Shown: piece by piece, positions 10,649-21,885 of the stretch
Position numbering within the stretch: position 1 is the stretch's first letter
Layout: each line of letters opens with the position of its first letter
Source of the DNA: Pratylenchus scribneri
Lineage: Eukaryota > Nematoda > Chromadorea > Rhabditida > Pratylenchidae
Length of the DNA: 64,000 nucleotides
Assembly (NCBI GenBank): GCA_030063045.1
Contig: JAQSEB010000139.1
Span: 248,001 to 312,000, forward strand
Direction of reading: 5' to 3'
Translations under genes and position numbers: made by a program
The notes under the pieces: model-generated
Seen by the model: the letters and a program-made list of their open reading frames with translations, nothing else
What the model was told of the DNA's origin: nothing
Database searches by the model: none

Positions 10649-13600
10649 ATGTCCAACGTCGGATTGGATAAAGTGGCAAAATTTCGTCGGGAAAAGCCGA
10701 AAATGGCCGTCACCTGGTCGGAAATGGCCGCTGCTTGGCCCTATAGCACATTTCTCATTGTGCTCAATGAATTCTGCCAAAAATTTGCCGCCCTTTCAAG
10801 TCAGTGATTAAAGGGAACAAATAGAAGATATTTCAGTGTCTGGGTCGGTATTTTGGCCATAGCTCAGCAAGGAAGCAACCAATTTAGGAAAGCGATATGC
10901 CATTTGAAAACCCTAAATGTCCTCTAAAAAGTGGCTTCTCTAATATTTTGAAAAGTTAATAAAATTTATAAAATAAGCGGCTTTCTCCAAAAATGGGGTT
11001 TATTAGATTCAATGACAGGTAACTTTTTTTAAAGTAGATTTCATAAGAATTTTAATTAGTTATTTTGTAGAGGACACTTTGGGCTTTCCAAAGATATATC
11101 GCCTTCTCAAATTGCCTAATGCCTAATTGAGTAATGGGCCATAAAAATATGGCCAAACAGATATGAAATGGGTACTTGTCGGTTATCCTTGGGCAGATTT
11201 TTTAGGTCAGATGAGAAAAGATAAAGGTATTCCCATGGGTCATCCGGAGGGAGTTACGGTCATTTAGGGATAGATTATCATCTCACGTAACCGTAACCCT
11301 AATCCTAATCAACCATAAAGAGGATCCTTCATTTCTAAAACATCTGCCCTGCTGGGGATAACCGACAAGTGGGACACACCCAACTGTCTGGGCGACGTCG
11401 CTTATAGCTAATTAAGGGCTAAACCGATATCAATGATTTTGGTGTCAAATTAAAGAGCGCACTTCTGGCTATCGATTGATATAAAATTTAATTGGATTGA
11501 TTAAGATTTGGTGGAATTGTGTTCACAAAAACCGAAAAAAAATTGCAAATTTATAATAGAAGTCTTATTTAAAGGTTTTTTAAGTACAACTCAGATAATT
11601 CTGAATTAATCCGAATAAATTTTGTATCAATCGATAGCCAAAAGTGCACTCTTTAATTTGATACCAAAATTATCCCTATTGGTTTAGCCTTTAAGGAGTT
11701 AAATTACAAATGCTCTCACCTAGTTGTGGGGTACCGCCGACATGTACCATGAAATGTTCTCTATCCGATGGGGAAAATATTTTTTAAAAATTTGTAATTT
11801 TAAATTAATAAAAATATTAGCCTCGGAATAAATGGAATTCTATTATTGTTTTCCAGCAATTTTGCCCCTCTATTTGTTGAATGTGCTCAAATTCAATGCC
11901 AATCAGACGACCATTTTTATGCAAATTTACCAAATCCTTGGTGGCATTTTCCCCCTTTTTGGCTCGGCACTGGCTGATGGTTACATTGGCAAATTTTGGA
12001 CAATCCTCTATGGCACATTGCTTTATGGTGTTGGAAAAGTTTTGATGTCAAGTGAGGCCAAAAATTAAAAATTGAGAAAAGGAAATTTTTGTGAATTTTT
12101 GCAGGCGCTGCCTTCATGCGAAGTGGATCAGCATTCCATCCTTGGGCAAGTTTTTATTTGGCTCTCCGAATATTTTTACGCTTTTGGATTAAGCTCTTTT
12201 TGTAGAATATTTTATTATAGGGTTGCGCCCCCGCAGTGCGGGGGCGGGTTGTGCGGGGGTCGGGGTTTGCGGGGTTGGCACTTGCGGGGACGGGTTGTGC
12301 GGGGGTCGGGGTTTGCGGGGTTGGCACTTGCGGGGACGGGTTGTGCGGGGGTCGGGGTTTGCGGGGTTGGCACTTGCGGGGGCGGGTTGTGCGGGGGTCG
12401 GGGTTTGCGGGGTTGGCACTTGCGGGGACGGGTTCGGGGGTGACCCCTTGCGGGGGCCCCCGCGGGGATCCCCGCGGGGGCGGGGGTAGCGTAAATTTTT
12501 TAAAAAGCCACATTTTTCAAATAAAAAATTTTTTTGAAGAAAAATTTCATCCAAAAATGGCCGCGCAGCGAAAAATTTTACCTAAAAATAGCCTCGCAGA
12601 GAAAAATTTTAATAAAAAATTTTAATATCCTACAAAAATTTGGTCAACATTTCCCTATCGAACCCCATTTTCCTTGAAAAATCCAATAATATGGGGTGCA
12701 TGTTCACCCCCGCGGGGGTGCGGGGGCGCGGGGGTGGCTCTTGCGGGGATGCGGGGGCGCGGGGGTGGCATATGCGGGGGTAGGGTCGGGGGTGAAACTC
12801 AAAAAGTGCGGGGATCCCCGTCGGGGGTGGCCCCCGCGGGTGCGGGGGTGCAACCCTATTTTATTATCAAAAAATGGGATTCATCGGACTAGAATTGGCC
12901 ATAAAATTATGGCCAAAAGGAGGAAAATGTCCGATTTTGGTTTATTTTGTCGGATTTTTTGGTCATAACTTTTTGGAATTCCAATCAAATCCATTAATTC
13001 TTTCTGTCATCAATTCTTCCCAATCAGAACTATAGAAAGATATTAAATTTCCTAAATTTAAAGCTAATTTTCAATTGAAAAAACTGAATTTGATGCAACC
13101 AAACAAATTCCATTAAACTTGGCATATTTTACCACTTTTTTGGTCATAACTTTTTTCAATTCTAATTAAATTAATTAATTCTTTCTGTCGGAAATTCTTC
13201 CCAATCAGAGCTACAAAATGATATCAAATTTCCTAAATTTAAAGCTAATAATCAACTTGAAAAAATGAATTTGATGCAACCAAACAAATTCCATTTAACT
13301 TGGCATATTTTGCCACTTTTTTGGCCATAACTTTTTGTAATTCCAATCAAATCCATTAATTCTTTCTGTCGGAAATTCTTCCCAATCAGGGCTACAAAAT
13401 AATATCAAATTTCCTAAATTTAAAGCTAATAATCAACTTGAAAAACTGAATTTGATGCAACCAAACAAATTTCATTTAACTTGGCATATTTACCACTTTT
13501 TTTGCTCAAAACTTTCTTTCAATTCTAATTAAATTAATTAATTCTTTTGTATAAAATTCAGCTAAGTTAGAGCTATAAAATGATACCAAACTTGCCAAAA

Positions 13601-16600
13601 TTAAAACTAATTTTCTACTGAAAAATTAAATTTTGAACGCAATTAGTGCACATCTCTTAATATATTCCATTTTTCTGTATTTTTTGGTCATAACTTCCTC
13701 TAATTTCAATGAAATATACACGAATTCTTTCTTTTATTAATTCTTCCCAATCAATGCTACAAAATGATATCAAATTTGCAAAATTAAAGCTAAATTTTTA
13801 CTTAAAAATTGAATTTGAACACAATGGGTGGGTGCCATCAAACAAATTGACCTTTTAAAATATTCTGCATTTTTGGACATAACTTTCTTTCAATTCTTCT
13901 AATTAAATTAATTAATTCTTCCTTTCTTTTCCTAATTCTTCTCAATCAGGGCTATACAATGATATCAATTTTGACATATTTAAAGCTAAATTTCACTTAA
14001 AAAATTGAATTTGAACACAATGGGTACCAAAAAAGTTATATTTTAAAAATTTGGCTTATTAGCTTTTTTTGTAGTTTAAATTAAATCAAAAATTTTCCAT
14101 TTTTCCCCAAATCCCAATTAATTCCCCTCAATATTCCTTTACAGCTCGATTTCGTTGGCATTTTGGTCATAATTGTTGGCATGGGTGGCATTGTGCCATG
14201 TGTTGCCTCATTCGGGGGTGACCAATTTGAATCGCATCAGGAACGAATGATTTCCGTTTTTTTCTCCATTTTCTATGCCTCAATCAATGCGGGTGCCCTC
14301 ATTTCGACCATAATGATGCCATTACTACGGTCGCAACCATGTTTGGACCAAGACTCTTGCTATCCTCTTTCATTTGGTGTTTCCGCAATTTTCATGGTTA
14401 GGAGTCGGGCACAGCTTTTTACGAAGGGATAGAGGGATAATTAAATTAAATACAGAGCATTTTTAAGCCAAGATTCTGTTATTTAGACTCATATAAAAAA
14501 TCTTCCAAAATTTATTAAATTTCTTAAAAAATATTATTGATTTAATTCATTTATGAAACGGCAGTTTTTTAAAATCTGGGTAGGTTTTTGGCCTGTAGCT
14601 CAACAAAAGAACAACCAATTCAGCAAGGCAATATGCCATTTGAAAGCCTTAAATGTCCTCTAAAAAATGGCTATACTAATATTTTGAAAATTTAAAATAA
14701 TTTGTAAAATAAGCGGGTTTTCCTCTGAAAATTCGGGTTTATCAAAGACATGGTAACATTTTTTTCAAACCGATTCAATAAAATTAAAAAAATGGGCCAA
14801 ATTATGTAGAAGACTATTGGCTTGAAAAAGATATATATCCTTCCAAAATTGGTTACTGCCTCCTTGAGTAATTGGCCAAAAACTAACCCAAGTAATGAAA
14901 TGTCCCCCTACCTAATTCAATTCAATTTCCCACAAAATTCCTCAATTTTTCAGATCATTTCGGCCATCGTTTTTGTTGTTGGCAGCAGATGGTCAGTCAT
15001 AACTCCCTTTAGGGCCTTAAATAAATCCCCTTCATTGAAGGTACAAAAAGGCACCGCCAATTGGAAATGTTTTTGCGGACGTCTATCGGACATGCCAAAT
15101 TGCCCGAATCAACAAACGCTATTCCCAAGTGGAAAGGTCACATTGGCTTTATTATTTTTTGGACACCCACGATTGCCAACTCAACCAGAAATGCCAACGA
15201 TTGAAACGGCGAAAGAAGGATTTGAATGCATGCGAACGGGTAATTCTTGTTTTTCGCAGTATTTGAGCCATTCTTTTGGCCATAGCTCAACAAGGAAGTA
15301 ACCAATTTTGGAAGGCGATATATCTTTTTAAAGCCCTAAATGTCCTCTAAAAAGTGGCTTTACTAATTTTTTGGGAAATTAAATTTTTGTAAAATAAGCC
15401 GCTTTTGATTAAAAAATGTGGGTTATTAAACTCAAAGACATGTAGCTTTTTTAAAGGAAGATTTGTAAATAATTTAAATAGGCCAGATTGTAGAGCATAG
15501 TCAGACCTTTAAAATGATATATTGCCTTCCGCGTTTGGTTATAACCTTGCTGAGATATGAGCCAAAACCCAAAGTAAGGTAATGAAAGAAATAGGCAAAT
15601 ACGATTTGTTATTTTTGTATTCCCTTGATTTAAAAGAAAAGAGAAGAAAGGAAAATTCATTCATCCTTCAATTTCAAGTACCGTATTCTCTCTTCTTCTC
15701 ATATAGCCCAAGGGAAAATCAATTTTTATTCCCTCAATTTCTAAAAACAACTGGAAGAATTGAGTACTGTACGGGCCGATTAAAACCTATATCAGCTTAG
15801 ACCCATAACTCAGCGAGGGAATAACCAATTTTGGAAGGCAATATATCATTTTAAAGTTCTGACTTTCCTTTATAAGTTGGCTTAATAAATTTTATAAAAT
15901 CTTCCATTTAAAAGAGTTATTTGTCTTTGAATGAGATAAACCCGAATTTTAAAGGAAAAACCTCTTATTTTCTAAATTGTTTTAAGTTCCAAAAAATTAA
16001 TAAAGCCACTTTTTAGAAGACATTTAAGGCTTTCGAATGGCATATCGCCTTCTTGAATTGATTGCTTCCTTGTTGAGCTATGGCCAAAAGAATAGCTAAT
16101 ATGTTGAAATTCCCGCCAATATATTTCCATCTCATTTTCAGGCCAAATTCCTTGAAGACATTCGTTCACTGTTCCGTATCCTTGTCATGTATTTGCCGTT
16201 GCCAATGTTTTGGGCTCTCTACGATCAACAATATTCCGTTTGGCTCATTCAGGCCATCCAAATGGATTGTCGCCTTTGGGGCAATGTGGTCAGTGACATT
16301 TTTTACAAATTTTTTCTCAAAATTTCTCATTTTTCAGCTTCTTCTCCCAGATATGATGCAATTTGTCAATCCTGTAAGTTTTGGCAACTTTTTTGATAAA
16401 TTCCTTACCTTCTTTAGACTTAAGATTTGTGATTAGGCCATAGATTTTAAATAAATATTTTAAGTCCCTAATAAGAGGCCATTCTTTTTAGTTTTGGCCA
16501 TAGTTCAACGAGGCATTAGCCAGTTTGGGAAGGGGATATACCCTTCGAAAGCCCAAAGTGTCCTCTACAAAATTGTCTTTATAAATTTTATGAATTTAAG

Positions 16601-19600
16601 CTTTAAAAAATGTTATATGCCTTTGGGTACTAGTCAGTTAACAGGGGGGGGGGGGCAAACAGTTAAGAGGGGGGGGCAAGAATTTAAGAGGGGGGGGGGG
16701 GCACCCGAAAATTTCCTATTCTGCCTCCCCCGATATTTTGAAGACCTTTACACAACAGAATAACTACCCTAAACCGAATTTTCCTATCCTAGCCCTAATT
16801 CGTACCTATCCATAACTTACCCCTACCTACCCCTAAATCCCATCCGGCCAAACCCTAATCTGACCCTAACCCTACCCTAAACCCTAAATAAGGTTTGTCC
16901 AGGTCCCTAATGAGGTTTAGGGTAGTGTAGGATTAGGTCTGGGTAGGGCCGGATGGGTTTTAGGGGTAGGGTAGGGTTAGATTTAGGGTAGGGATAGGTT
17001 AAACTTTTTAGGGTTTAGAATTCCCTCCCGTACTGATTTTCAGTCCTCTAAGTAACGGGGGAGGCAGAATAATAAATTTTCGGGTGCCCCCCTCTTAAAT
17101 TCTTGCCCCCCCCCCCTGATAAATGTTTGCCCCCCCTGTTAACTGACTAGTACCGCCTTTTGAATGTAATAAACTCTAATTTTTGAAGGAAAAGCCGATT
17201 ATTTTGCAAAATTTTTTAGTTTCCAAAAAATTTAAAAAGCAACTTTTTAGAGGACATTTAGGCCTTTCAAATTGTATTTTGCCTTCCTAAATTGGTTTTT
17301 TCATTATTGAGTTATGATCAAATGAACAGTTGGGTACTGAATTATCCCGTTTCGCTAAAATACATCCTCCCTATTTTAATTAATCCAATTTATTCCCTTC
17401 ATTGCAGGTCCTAATCTTGGTTTTCATTTTCCTCTTCGAATCCATCATTTATCCGATTGCCTCAAAATTGGTCAAATTGACTCCGTTGAGGAAAATGGTA
17501 GCCGGCGGTGTGCTTGCCTCTCTCGCCTTCTTCGTTTCGGCCCAAGTTCAGACAAAAGTCAATGTTCGTTTCATTTTTTGGATATTTAAATTTTGTAAAA
17601 TTAATCAAATTGGAAAGTTTTGGAAGCTTGACTTGCACCCAATTAAAATTTTAAAAGGGCTAAATCACAAAATTTTTTGGCTATAATTTCTAGCTAATCA
17701 ATGAATTTCCTCGCCTATATTTTTTACCCAAAATATTTGGACTTCCCTAATTTATCCCCAAATTTCATTACAGCCAACCCTTCCCGAAATGCCAAAGCCA
17801 GGCCATGCCTTTGTCTCATTTATGAACACATTCGACCATTGCTCAATTACCGTCAGCTATGATGATCCAATGCATAAGTAAGTGATTGCTAATTTTGGCC
17901 GCTTAAGGCCTTAAGGGGATTGCCAGAAGAGGGGCGTAATAAATGAAAAAATAAACTTAAATTAATTCCGATTGGTTGGCTAAGTTTTAAATAATTCCGC
18001 CTGTTTGACTAAGTTTTAAATAATTCCGCCTGGTTGACTAAGTTTTAAATAATTCCGCCTGTTTGACTAAGTTTTAAATAATTCCGCCTGATTGACTAAG
18101 TTTTAAATAATTCCGCCTGTTTGACTAAGTTTTAAATAATTCCGCCTGTTTGACTAAGTTTTAAATAATTCCGCCTGTTTGACTAAGTTTTAAATAATTC
18201 CGCCTGTTTGACTAAGTTTTAAATAATTCCGCCTGTTTGACTAAGTTTTAAATAATTCCGCCTGATTGACTAAGTTTTAAATAATTCCGCCTGCTTGACT
18301 AAGTTTTAAATAATTCCGCCTGGTTGACTAAGTTTTAAATAATTCCGCCTGTTTGACTAAGTTTTAATTCCATTTGTGTTTTCGCTTAGAATAATTCCGC
18401 CTGTTTTGTTTTTTTGCTTAGAATAATTCCGCCTGTTTTGTTTTTTTGCTTAGAATAATTCCGCCTGTTTTGTGTTTTTGCTTAGAATAATTCCGCCTGT
18501 TTTGTGTTTTCGCTTAGAATAATTCCGCCTATTTTGTTCGCTTAGAATAATTCCGCCTGATTTAGAAAAAAATCCTTTAATAAATGTTGGATTGAACAAA
18601 ATAAAATACCTTAAAAAATGTCAAAAAATGAAAATTGTTTTATTTGCAGTAAAATCTCTGTCCCTGCCAACTATTCCCTCATTAACAACAAATTGCTCAA
18701 TAAAACTGAACTATTCCACATTCCATTGGGTCCAAAACAGAGTTGGTCCATCGAATATGGCAAAGAGCACCAGGAATGTTTTGACAAGAGTTTGCCCAAT
18801 ACCGTCAATTTCCCATTCCCGGAGGAAGGCATCTATTTTGTGTCTGTTGGTCGGATCGGCGCATTCATGGCCAAAACGAATCCGGCCAAACCAACTGGGG
18901 GTACCGGGGAATTCAGTATGAGTTTGAATGTGGCATTCGATGATTTCACAAATTATACGGGCAATTTTGCGCTTTGCCGGGTGACGACCGTCAAACCGGA
19001 TAATACGACGGCAGAACCGGAACATCCATGCGATCCGCAACAGCCAGAGGTGTGGCAATTGGGGTATTTTGGATAATTTTTGGGGGATGAATTTAGCAGG
19101 AATAAAAATATTCATGGGGTTCATTCAATCATTTCGAAAGGAAGGAAAGAAAAAAGAATATTATGGGGTTTAAAAATTGGGTGGATGTCTTATTAGTCGA
19201 ACCAAACTCATCAGGGTGAGCCTTTGCGATGGTGATGCCTAAACCGCTAGGCCACATCCACCACCGGGAATATGTTATATATGCCTTCTTCATTTCCATT
19301 TACCTTTATCTATTTTTGGCACTTTTTACTGCTGGCTTTCTTCAGCCATATCAAAGATTATCCCTGAAGCCAAAATGGTCACATTTTAATTTTTAACAAG
19401 GGAACATTTTCGATTCCACTTTTATAAAGGGCTCATCATTATTTTTTGTCAAATAAATTGTGGAAAGCATTGATCTTACCTAAAGTAAAACATTTGCTTT
19501 TTATTTCAGAATTTCTACTTCTGGGAAACGAATTATGACGAAGGCGAATCCAGCGATTTTAATGCCACAGTTCCAATGCAAAATGAAGGAATTGGAACTA

Positions 19601-21885
19601 CTGAAAAGGGAATTGCCTCGTTGTACAAATATAAGCCGGTTCGGCCAGGAAAGTGGGTTTTTTACTGACTTTTGAATGTTCATTTATTTATCAAAAAGCA
19701 ATGAGAATTAAATTCAACTCTTTCAAATGTACATAAATTTATTCAAATTAATATCAGCTGGAGTCTCTTCTACATGCAAAATACGCCCAAAAGCATTGGC
19801 CAAAGAACGATGAGCAAATGGGAAGTGAAAGTTTCGCCTACAAAAATAAACATTGAAGTGGAGGACCAAGGAGGCGTTTATGCCTACGTTTTGACGGGCA
19901 CAAAGGATCAGGTGAGAATTGAGGGACAATAATTGGGGGCGATTTCCGAAATAAAGTAGTGACTGGGCCATTCTTTTGGCCATAACTCAACAAGGAACCA
20001 ACCAATTCTGGAAGGCGATCTGCCATTTGAAATCCCTAAATATCCTCTAAAATGTGGCTAAACTAATTTTTTGAAAATTAAAAGAATTGTAAAATAAAAG
20101 GCTTTTCCTCGAAAGTTTATTACACTCAAAGACATCTAACTTTTTCATAAAGTTAAATTCATAAAATTAAAATAGGCCAATTTGTAGAGGACACTTTGAG
20201 CTTTTCAATAGTATTTCGCCTTCTCAAATTGGTTATTGCCTCACTGAGTTTTATAGGCCTAAAAAAACAATTTACTCATATCTCATATTCATATAATATT
20301 TCTATGTTCAGCCAAAGAAAAATGTCTTCCAAGTGGTCCCCTCCAATACGGTCAGTATCCTATGGCAAATCCCACAAATTGCTATCATCACGGCTGCCGA
20401 GATTCTATTCTCCATCACTGGTTACGAATTTGCCTATTCCCAGGTGAATAAAAGGACATTATGGCCAAATTAATCTGTTCCAATTTGAAGTCCGGCGCAT
20501 CAATGAAATCAATTATGCAGGCCCTCTGGTTCCTGACAGTTGCCATCGGCGATTTGATCATCATCGTGGTCACACTGCTTGATTTCCCCGATATGGCATT
20601 GCAATTCAACATTTATGCTGGTCAGTTACTATATTTCACGCACAAGGCACAATTATAAGCGTTGACTTCTATCTTCTCCCTCCCTTCAGTATTCATCAGT
20701 AGAATTCAGAATCTGATTTTTGATTCCCCTTTGGCAATGTTTTTTAGATTAATCACACAAAGTTAGCTAGGGAAGGTTGCTCTCTTTCGGCTTTAGATTT
20801 GATTAATTTCTCTAGGAAATAGTGGCAATAAATAATAATTTTATTTACATATAGAATGCTCCAATAATCTTTCCCCTTTTTACAGTTGTAATGCTCATCG
20901 TCATCTTCATTTTTGCCCTCATGTCAATGTGAGTTGCATGATAAATTTAATTTATGGTGTAGGCCGTTTTGGTGCCGGCCAATTTGGCAAGACTTATTTA
21001 TCCTCCCCGCGATTCTTCGAGAGTCAAAAATTTAGCAAAATACCTATTCTTTGACTGAGAGGCAAAAAGCTAAATTCCAAAACTTTCACGTCAAAAACTG
21101 GTCGGCGCCAAAACGGTTAAGTTCCCATAAAATGAGGGAATGTTCCAGATAGAATAATTTAAAAATGGATAATTCCTAAGAAATCTGCCTAACTAACTAA
21201 TTAAATTAATTCCGTCTGTTTTGTGTTTTCGTTTAATACTTTCGCCTGTTTGTGTTTTCGCTTAGAATAATTCCGCCTGTTTGTGTTTTTGTTTAGAATA
21301 AGTCCTCCTGTTTGTGTTTTTGCTTAGAATAATTCCGCTTGTTTGTGTTTTTGTTTAGAATAATTCCGCCTGTTTTGTATTTTTGCTTAGAATAATTCCG
21401 CCTGTTTTGTGTTTTCGCTTAGAATAATTCCGCCTGTTTTGTTTTTTAGCTTAGAATAATTCCGCCTGTTTTGTGTTTTTGCTTAGAATAATTCCGCCTG
21501 TTTTGTGTTTTAGCTTAGAATAATTCCGCCTGTTTTGTGTTTTCGCTTAGAATAATTCCGCTTTAATTCCGCCTATTCCTATAAGATTATTTCTTTTCCA
21601 AAATTGATTCCCCTTTTCCCAAATTAAAGTTTCTACTATGAATATCGAACCAATTCGGACGATGAGGATGCCGATGACGACGATGAAGAGGATGAAGAAT
21701 TTGAGGAAAAATTAATGGGAAAAGGCCGTGCTAAATCGCCACCAAAAGCCATCATTTCGGCCACAAATGGAATTGGCAATGAGGAAAATGGGGTGAAGTT
21801 GAGAAAAGGAGGAGGAGGCCCAGCCGAGAATTTGGGCTATCAAAGTGAATTGGATTTGGACAAAATTGAAGGAGCCAGATTTTAA
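10649..21885 (+). CDS. proton-dependent oligopeptide transporter (POT/PTR2, PEPT-like)
   Basis: POT proteins import di- and tripeptides across membranes. Seventeen exons: 10649-10799, 11857-12051, 12105-12145, 14145-14396, 14954-14991, 15041-15239, 16142-16288, 16338-16373, 17408-17563, 17774-17877, 18650-19049, 19510-19652, 19758-19911, 20312-20443, 20491-20620, 20886-20928, 21630-21885; 858 residues in one frame. Marks are GSALADGYIGKF, GMGGIVPCVASFGGDQFE, FYASINAGAL, PPIGNVFADVYR, WALYDQQYSVW, a large soluble loop in exons 10-13 as in PEPT, then EILFSITGYEFAYSQ and an acidic cytoplasmic tail. Intron 3 uses a GC donor (TGG|GCAAGT), the only choice giving HPW-LDFVG in frame. The exon 1-2 junction is the weakest: it keeps frame but leaves the ExxERFxYYG signature degenerate. 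Long introns hold most of the local mobile elements. Confidence 0.92.
10845..11150. mobile_element. foldback MITE family F1 in transporter intron 1
   Basis: Left arm TTTTGGCCATAGCTCAGCAA and right arm TTGAGTAATGGGCC flank the family core TGTCCTCTAAAAAGTGG and AGAGGACACTTTGGGC. Confidence 0.75.
11171..11375. mobile_element. small terminal-inverted-repeat element
   Basis: ACTTGTCGGTTATCC near 11174 is mirrored by GGATAACCGACAAGT ending near 11371. The interior contains TTACGG and CCGTAA runs that also pair. It is about 200 bp and non-coding. No clear target duplication is visible. Confidence 0.6.
11400..11715. mobile_element. palindromic element family F2
   Basis: ATCAAATTAAAGAG-type sequence (GTCAAATTAAAGAGCGCAC) is mirrored by GTGCACTCTTTAATTTGATAC, with TGGCTATCGATTGATA against TATCAATCGATAGCCA. 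Four tandem relatives sit at 37780-39200 in another gene. Confidence 0.7.
12219..12857. mobile_element. GC-rich MITE with perfect 10-bp target duplication
   Basis: The element starts AGGGTTGCGCCCCCGCA and ends TGCGGGGGTGCAACCCT. It is flanked on both sides by ATTTTATTAT (12209-12218 and 12858-12867), a perfect target-site duplication. Inside, at 12236-12445, a unit of about 45 bp containing TTGCGGGGTTGGCACTTGCG repeats four times, and a second G-rich block follows at 12700-12845. The middle is AT-rich. It sits in transporter intron 3. Open frames here are Gly/Arg or Pro-rich artefacts. Confidence 0.85.
12960..14050. repeat. degenerate tandem repeat of about 180 bp, six copies
   Basis: Each copy opens with GGTCATAACTTT or a variant (near 12962, 13142, 13322, 13505, 13686, 13872), followed by TTAATTCTTTCTGTC and CTTCCCAATCAG and a GAATTTGATGCAACCAAAC block. 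The array fills the rest of transporter intron 3. Confidence 0.75.
14580..14880. mobile_element. foldback MITE family F1 in transporter intron 4
   Basis: Left end TTTTTGGCCTGTAGCTCAAC, right end CTTGAGTAATTGGCCAAAA. Family core AATGTCCTCTAAAAAATGGC is present. Confidence 0.7.
15270..15565. mobile_element. foldback MITE family F1 in transporter intron 6, first copy
   Basis: Left end CATTCTTTTGGCCATAGCTC, right end TTGCTGAGATATGAGCCAAAA. The core and AAACTCAAAGACATGTAGC match the family. Confidence 0.75.
15785..16092. mobile_element. foldback MITE family F1 in transporter intron 6, second copy
   Basis: Left part ATAACTCAGCGAGGGAATAA, right end TTGAGCTATGGCCAAAAGAA. It is opposite in phase to the copy ending at 15565. 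Between the two lies a block with ACCGTATTCTCTC that also recurs between copies at 4440-5160. Confidence 0.7.
16480..17325. mobile_element. foldback MITE family F1 split by a nested element
   Basis: The F1 copy begins at CCATTCTTTTT near 16478 and ends TTGAGTTATGATCAAATGA near 17325. It is interrupted at GCCTTTG by a second element at 16626-17154, after which F1 resumes with AATGTAATAAACTC. F1 insertion therefore predates the inner one. Confidence 0.75.
16626..17154. mobile_element. long-palindrome element with poly-G and CCCTAA-like arms
   Basis: The ends are GGTACTAGTCAGTTAAC and GTTAACTGACTAGTACC. Just inside are homopolymer runs of G on the left and C on the right, then CCCTAACCCTACCCTAAACC on the left arm mirrored by GGTTTAGGGTAG on the right. 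Flanks are GCCTTTG and GCCTTTTG, a likely 7-8 bp target duplication, which would fit an hAT-type MITE. It lies in transporter intron 8. Confidence 0.8.
17963..18368 (-). repeat. satellite A array, about 13 copies, in transporter intron 10
   Basis: Units of 29 bp in the reverse orientation (AATTCCGCCTG then TTTGACTAAG). The first copies at 17963-17995 are decayed. It runs straight into satellite B at about 18369. Confidence 0.95.
18369..18560 (-). repeat. satellite B block joined to satellite A
   Basis: About six units of 31-33 bp with AATTCCGCCTG plus TTTTGTGTTTTCGCTTAG. It shares only the AATAATTCCGCCTG module with the adjacent A units. It ends about 90 bp before exon 11 of the transporter. 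Confidence 0.95.
19194..19270 (-). pseudogene. tRNA-like sequence with good A-box (probable tRNA pseudogene or SINE head)
   Basis: Read on the minus strand it has GGATGTGGCCTAGCGG, matching the pol III A-box, a D-arm CCTA/TAGG, a possible variable arm CTCA/TGAG and the B-box-like GGTTCGACT. The ends GGATGT and ACATCC can pair over six bases. The T-stem and anticodon stem do not pair properly, so it is not a convincing functional tRNA. It lies in transporter intron 11. Confidence 0.45.
19965..20262. mobile_element. foldback MITE family F1 in transporter intron 13
   Basis: Left end CCATTCTTTTGGCCATAACT, right arm CAAATTGGTTATTGCCTCAC then GAGTTTTATAGGCC. The core AGAGGACACTTTGAGC is present. 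Confidence 0.75.
21205..21575 (-). repeat. satellite B array in transporter intron 16
   Basis: About eleven units of 31-33 bp of the AATTCCGCCTG / TGTGTTTTCGCTTAG type, with more drift at the left edge. No A units precede it. It ends about 55 bp before the last exon. Confidence 0.93.

Noticed and set aside
11832..11856. FYYC-containing start as the YYG motif of the peptide transporter
   Set aside because: A stop codon lies directly upstream in that frame and the ATG would remove helix 1; TTTTCCAG at 11849-11856 is a good acceptor that matches exon 1 phase.
12154..12625. Gly/Arg-rich and Pro-rich open frames
   Set aside because: They arise from the repeated G-rich unit of a MITE inside an intron and are open in nearly all frames.
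16770..17010. Interstitial telomere repeat
   Set aside because: CCCTAA-like units are irregular, inverted around a centre and belong to a bounded palindromic element; nematode telomeres are normally TTAGGC.
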